64,000 nt of DNA from Stercorarius parasiticus (taxonomy: Eukaryota > Chordata > Aves > Charadriiformes > Stercorariidae): NCBI GenBank assembly GCA_013396915.1, contig VWZL01002577.1:682001-746000 (forward strand). Reading direction: 5' to 3'. Below the pieces are notes generated by a model. The model searched no databases. It saw nothing but the letters and a program-made list of their open reading frames with translations, and was not told the DNA's origin. The position numbers and the translations under genes were made by a program. Each line of letters starts with the position of its first letter. Position 1 is the stretch's first letter. Positions 60,001 to 64,000 of the stretch are shown here, piece by piece.

Positions 60001-63000
60001 AGGAAAGAGACTGAGAGCAATAGTAAAAATGTCATGTATTTAAATAGGCTCAATGTGCATAGTTTGTGCACAGCTCCAAATCAGAAGTCCAATGACTTTG
60101 ACACATGCTTTCCATGAAATAAAGTGGCTCCTCAACATTTTCCCTGTCTTTCCTTCTCCCGTTTGCCACTCATGGAGAAGCTGTTCTACTGTTTGCCTGC
60201 ACAATGCTCTGTCCCTGCTTCTGCACAAACTGCTCTGCCAGTTAGGGTCCATATGGCACTGCTATCCAGACAGTATATATGCAGGTTAGAGTATGTAGAG
60301 AAGCATAGAGAAACTATACTAGCTGCAGTCAGGAGGAAATTTCCTGAGGTCCTGACCCTTCCTCATGTCTGTTTTTTCAAGCAAAGTGTATTCTCAGCTC
60401 GTATATTCCCTGGTACCCACCTCAAGCTACCTGCACTGAGAGGTGCCATTGTCTATTGACTGGAGAAGGGAAGCCTGAGGGCCACGTTATCCTGCTGTTA
60501 AACCATCTTTCCCTTTGAGCTCCAAGGTGGCACTGGGCCATGATTGACCTTCTTTCCCCACTTGAATTCACTGGCGATTTCTTCTCTGTAGGGTTTGATG
60601 CTGGTGCAAAGCTGTGCCACTCACCAGCTTGATCACCAAGTCAGCTGCTTCCACATCCAGACATGCACCTAAGGCCGGTGTCCCAGTCCCAGAGGGCAGT
60701 CTGGAACGTGGGGAGTTTGTGCTTGACATGCAGCAAAGAGAAAGCACCGCACCTATTGAGCAGGCTGAGGGTCCAGCCCAATCTTGGTATTTATTCTCTG
60801 TGCAGCTGCAGCACAACTTATTTCAAAGAACCCATCTGTATTATCTGTTTTATGTGGATGGCCTTACTGTGGGTGTCTGGTAACCTTTCATGTAATGATT
60901 GTCTCGTGAGAGAGGCAATTGCTGTTACTCATCCTTTACAGATGACTAGGCAGAAAGTCTCGTGCTGGAGGTGTCCTAGCATGGCATCTCTGCAGCGCAC
61001 GCAGCCATACTGTAATGGCTTGGCAGTCTTCTGACAAGGTAACGTATTAAGACTTCCCAGCCTGTCTCATCTGCTGACCTACCATAATCTGGCCAGACAG
61101 GTATTATTGCAGTAAGAGATTAGTGCCTGCATGAGGAGTACTGGGGAGCAGGAGAAGAAGAGAAAATAATTGGAAAGTCTATGTGAGACACTGTCCGTGT
61201 TTGTCGGTGGTGCAAATCCCTAAGGCGGTGCTTGACTCGTTACTCACACAGCTCTTCACAAAGGTCCGTTTCACAACCGCCTTCCAGGCGAGGAAGTCCC
61301 CTCTCATCTACAAAGGATGCTCCAGCTGAGGGTCACTGGGGAGCGATGCACACTGCGTGCGCTCCCTTTGCTGGGGCGAGCACGTCAGCCTGCACTGCGC
61401 CGGCTTCTCCTGCCAGCCCTGGGAGAAGAACAATAGAGGCAACCAGGCTGGGATGCCTGTAGGGTGGTGAGCTGGATAATACGAGACCACTGGGCTGGGC
61501 TTTGCCTTCCCATTATCTCTTGAAAGAAGGCTCTGCACTGAAGTTAGGGAAGGGAAAGATGAAAACCATGGCAACTAAATTTAAAAAATGTTCCCATTTA
61601 AAGAAGGGCCTTATATCTCAGCAGCAGTTTTCCTTCCAAGGAAATTTATATTTGATCACTTCCCTGACCTCTTTTTTTAATTAGTTTCAGATACGTATTG
61701 TGTCTTTAGTAGTTCTTTGCCTGAGGTGGCGATGGTCTTTTTCACCAAATTGCATTGAGACTGATTTCAAATGTGGCATATTTTCCATTGTCATGCGGTA
61801 CTTTCCCTCTAAACACCCCTCCTTTCTTTCTTAACCAAAACAAGCTTATGTATTTTGATGTATATGAGAATTAGTTCCCTAGGAAGAATAGGGGCCTGTG
61901 CTATTTTGCAGATTGTAATAGAGAAGATAAAAAGCTGAAGGAAAATAATTTTTTATTACTGTCCTTAGAAGCATGTTCATCTTCACCATCTTAAGAGCTA
62001 AACTAAATACCATAGGCTTGTTTCATTAATAACTACAAGATATGCACAGGTGCTTGCGCAGATCCTTTTTCTTACAGTGGTAATCAAAACATTTTTATTT
62101 CTTTCCTCTGCTTAGTGAACACATTTTGCAGTTCTAACACATTGTTCCCCTTCCTCATATGCTGCCGCATATGAGAATGTCTGTCACTGAAGTCTTAGAG
62201 AATAACCTACTGAATTTAAAGGTTTCCTTAGTTCTCTGTGAAGCCTAATTACCTAAAATTTCTAACAAAAAATCTTTAAAGCGTCTTTAATGAGTTTTCT
62301 CAATAATGTCTTATTGATAATAAAATACTGTGAAATTTTAAATGATGATTTGGTTGTTCTGCGCAAATGTCAAAGGTGTCTACAGTGTCATTGTAAAATC
62401 TGGCCAAATAGGGGCAAGTTCTGACAGTGCTGGAGCCATGGAAACATCCAACTTTTTGGTCTGGTCCTGCACAAACAGAATTTGTCTTATGTTCTGTGGA
62501 AACTTTGATCTTGCACTATGTAAAAGTGTCATGAACCAAGTAAATATAATTGAAATTAAAGTAAAATTTACAAAAGCTGAAGTTGGAAATTTATTTATTT
62601 TTGTAAAAGAACCATCACATCTTCTATTTCTTCTATATCCAATGTAGGAAATGAGTAACAACACCAATATAACATGAGGCAAAAAGCTGTAGAAGATTCT
62701 GGAAACAAGAAACATAAATGCACGTATTTTTTATTTGCATACTTTTGAAACAATGCCTTCAGTTCTGCATGGTACCTTCTTTAAAAACTTGAAATTGCTA
62801 ACTAATTCCTCTCAGAATAACCTTTCCTAGCCAGTTTTAGGATTGTTCCATGTGAATCTGAATTTAAATGCTTCTGTTGCAGTATACTTGATGTTCCGAA
62901 GAGAAGCAGAGAAGGAAATCTTGCATTACAAGGCAGGGATATATTGCCTAGCAGGCAGATAGAGTTCAAGATATATGGAAAAATACTTCAGGAAAAAGAA

Positions 63001-64000
63001 AAAATCTTTTCAGTGTGGTGTTTGGCAGTCTATATTTATGTAAGTGCTTTCTGTGCCTTTAATATTATTGGTAAGGCTGATGAGGACTTTCAGCCCCACC
63101 GTTGACCAGGTACAGTGTGACTTTGAAGCAGTTACTGCTGCAAGGAAAGTAATAAGCCTTGCTATGGTGACACATAGATTTTTCCAATGGTTAACATAGG
63201 TGTGTATTTTCAAGTGAGACCAAGGTAAGCAGTACCAATGTATATTTTCTACGTGGTTCAGATATTGTAGTGTCAGTTCTTATCATCACAGTTGTGGGGA
63301 AGGGTGATAACCCTGGCACAGAAAGGAGTAAGTGAGACTGAGCAGATGCAGGGTACTGTAGGCAGCTCAGCACATGAAGATTCATAGCACCATTTTTTCT
63401 TACATGCTTTCACTTAACTGCAGCTCAAAAAGGCTTATGAATTTCCTTACTTTGTCATTATGTTGCTCCCAATTTACAACGGACTGCACTGAAAACATGC
63501 CTTTGAATACCCTTGGAGGGTTTTCCTGGACAACCATGCTTTTCACTCTGCCCTCCATTTCACTGTAGGGGAGTTGCTTGAACATATGCGTTGCAACACA
63601 GAGAACTTTTAAAGTAGGGTGTAAGATACCTTTAGTATTAACAGTCTTTAAGAGAGTGGGAAAGACAGATATTAGATAGTAGAAAAGCCAATATGATGAT
63701 AATAAGGTCATTGTGCTGAGATTGCATGGTGTGCATATTGTTTTGGTCCACATGTGCTACTTCTGCTCCCTGTTTAAAAGGTTATTACTTATGATTTCCA
63801 CAACCCATTTACACACAACTTTAGTGTGTGACCATAAAATACATATTCATGTGACTGTCAAATATACACTGCACAAATAGTCATATGACCGTCTACAGTC
63901 CTTACTGGCAGAACCCTCTATCCTGTCTATCAGTTTTCCTAGCCATAGGAAAAGGATTTTTACTTGTAATTGGACATATAACTAGCAGTTTCTTTACTAT
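60001..64000. other. Noncoding sequence to the window end
   Basis: No exon, RNA or young repeat was recognised. A GC-richer patch at about 61250-61470 has modest CpG content but is too short to call a CpG island by eye. A CATCCTTTACAGATGA segment near 60930 faintly resembles a MIR piece. Confidence 0.4.

Noticed and set aside
60900..61010. CATCCTTTACAGATGA resembling a minus-strand MIR
   Set aside because: Only about 16 bases resemble the CORE region and the flanks do not follow the MIR order.
61250..61470. Possible CpG island
   Set aside because: Short, modest CpG density and no promoter or exon nearby.

Overview
The window is vertebrate nuclear DNA, almost certainly from a bird. It is AT-rich, has no compact gene arrangement, and carries several copies of the CR1 LINE. 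These copies show the avian hallmarks: the C-terminal end of a CR1 ORF2 (reverse transcriptase side), heavy 5' truncation, and a 3' end made of a few ATTCTATG-type octamers instead of poly(A). The species cannot be named from sequence alone. No protein-coding gene, tRNA, rRNA or CRISPR array can be supported. The many short open frames are chance frames or pieces of CR1. The window reads as intergenic or deep intronic DNA.

Layout: 1-1700 unique AT-rich DNA; 1701-2383 CR1 (+); 2838-2920 polypyrimidine tract; about 8341-8583 an old LTR-like avian repeat; 9705-9749 an 11-bp minisatellite; 11637-12461 a young CR1 (-); 12462-22960 unique AT-rich DNA; 23092-23310 a very old CR1 reverse-transcriptase fragment (+); 24836-26024 a young, internally rearranged CR1 (+); 31633-40138 a CR1-dense stretch with five fragments; 41330-41780 and 43600-45500 two GC-richer unclassified blocks; 50208-50395 and 59878-60000 ancient MIR-like SINE remnants; 51178-52096 a CR1 (+) with a 275-codon uninterrupted ORF2 tail; 52600-61500 mixed sequence with several GC-elevated patches that could be conserved noncoding elements.

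The strongest observation is that the CR1 copies at 11637-12381 (-) and 25280-26024 (+) match over 745 bp in opposite orientation with only 3 mismatches and no indel, including 688 bp of perfect identity. The other copies here are clearly diverged from one another. Both young copies share two in-frame TGA codons and an 8-nt frameshifting deletion, so the damage predates the copying. They bracket 12.9 kb as an inverted pair. The second copy also has a 274-bp inverted endonuclease segment joined to a large internal deletion. There is no gene network to describe: the biology visible here is retrotransposon history, plus a few candidate noncoding or cryptic-exon signals that need comparative data.
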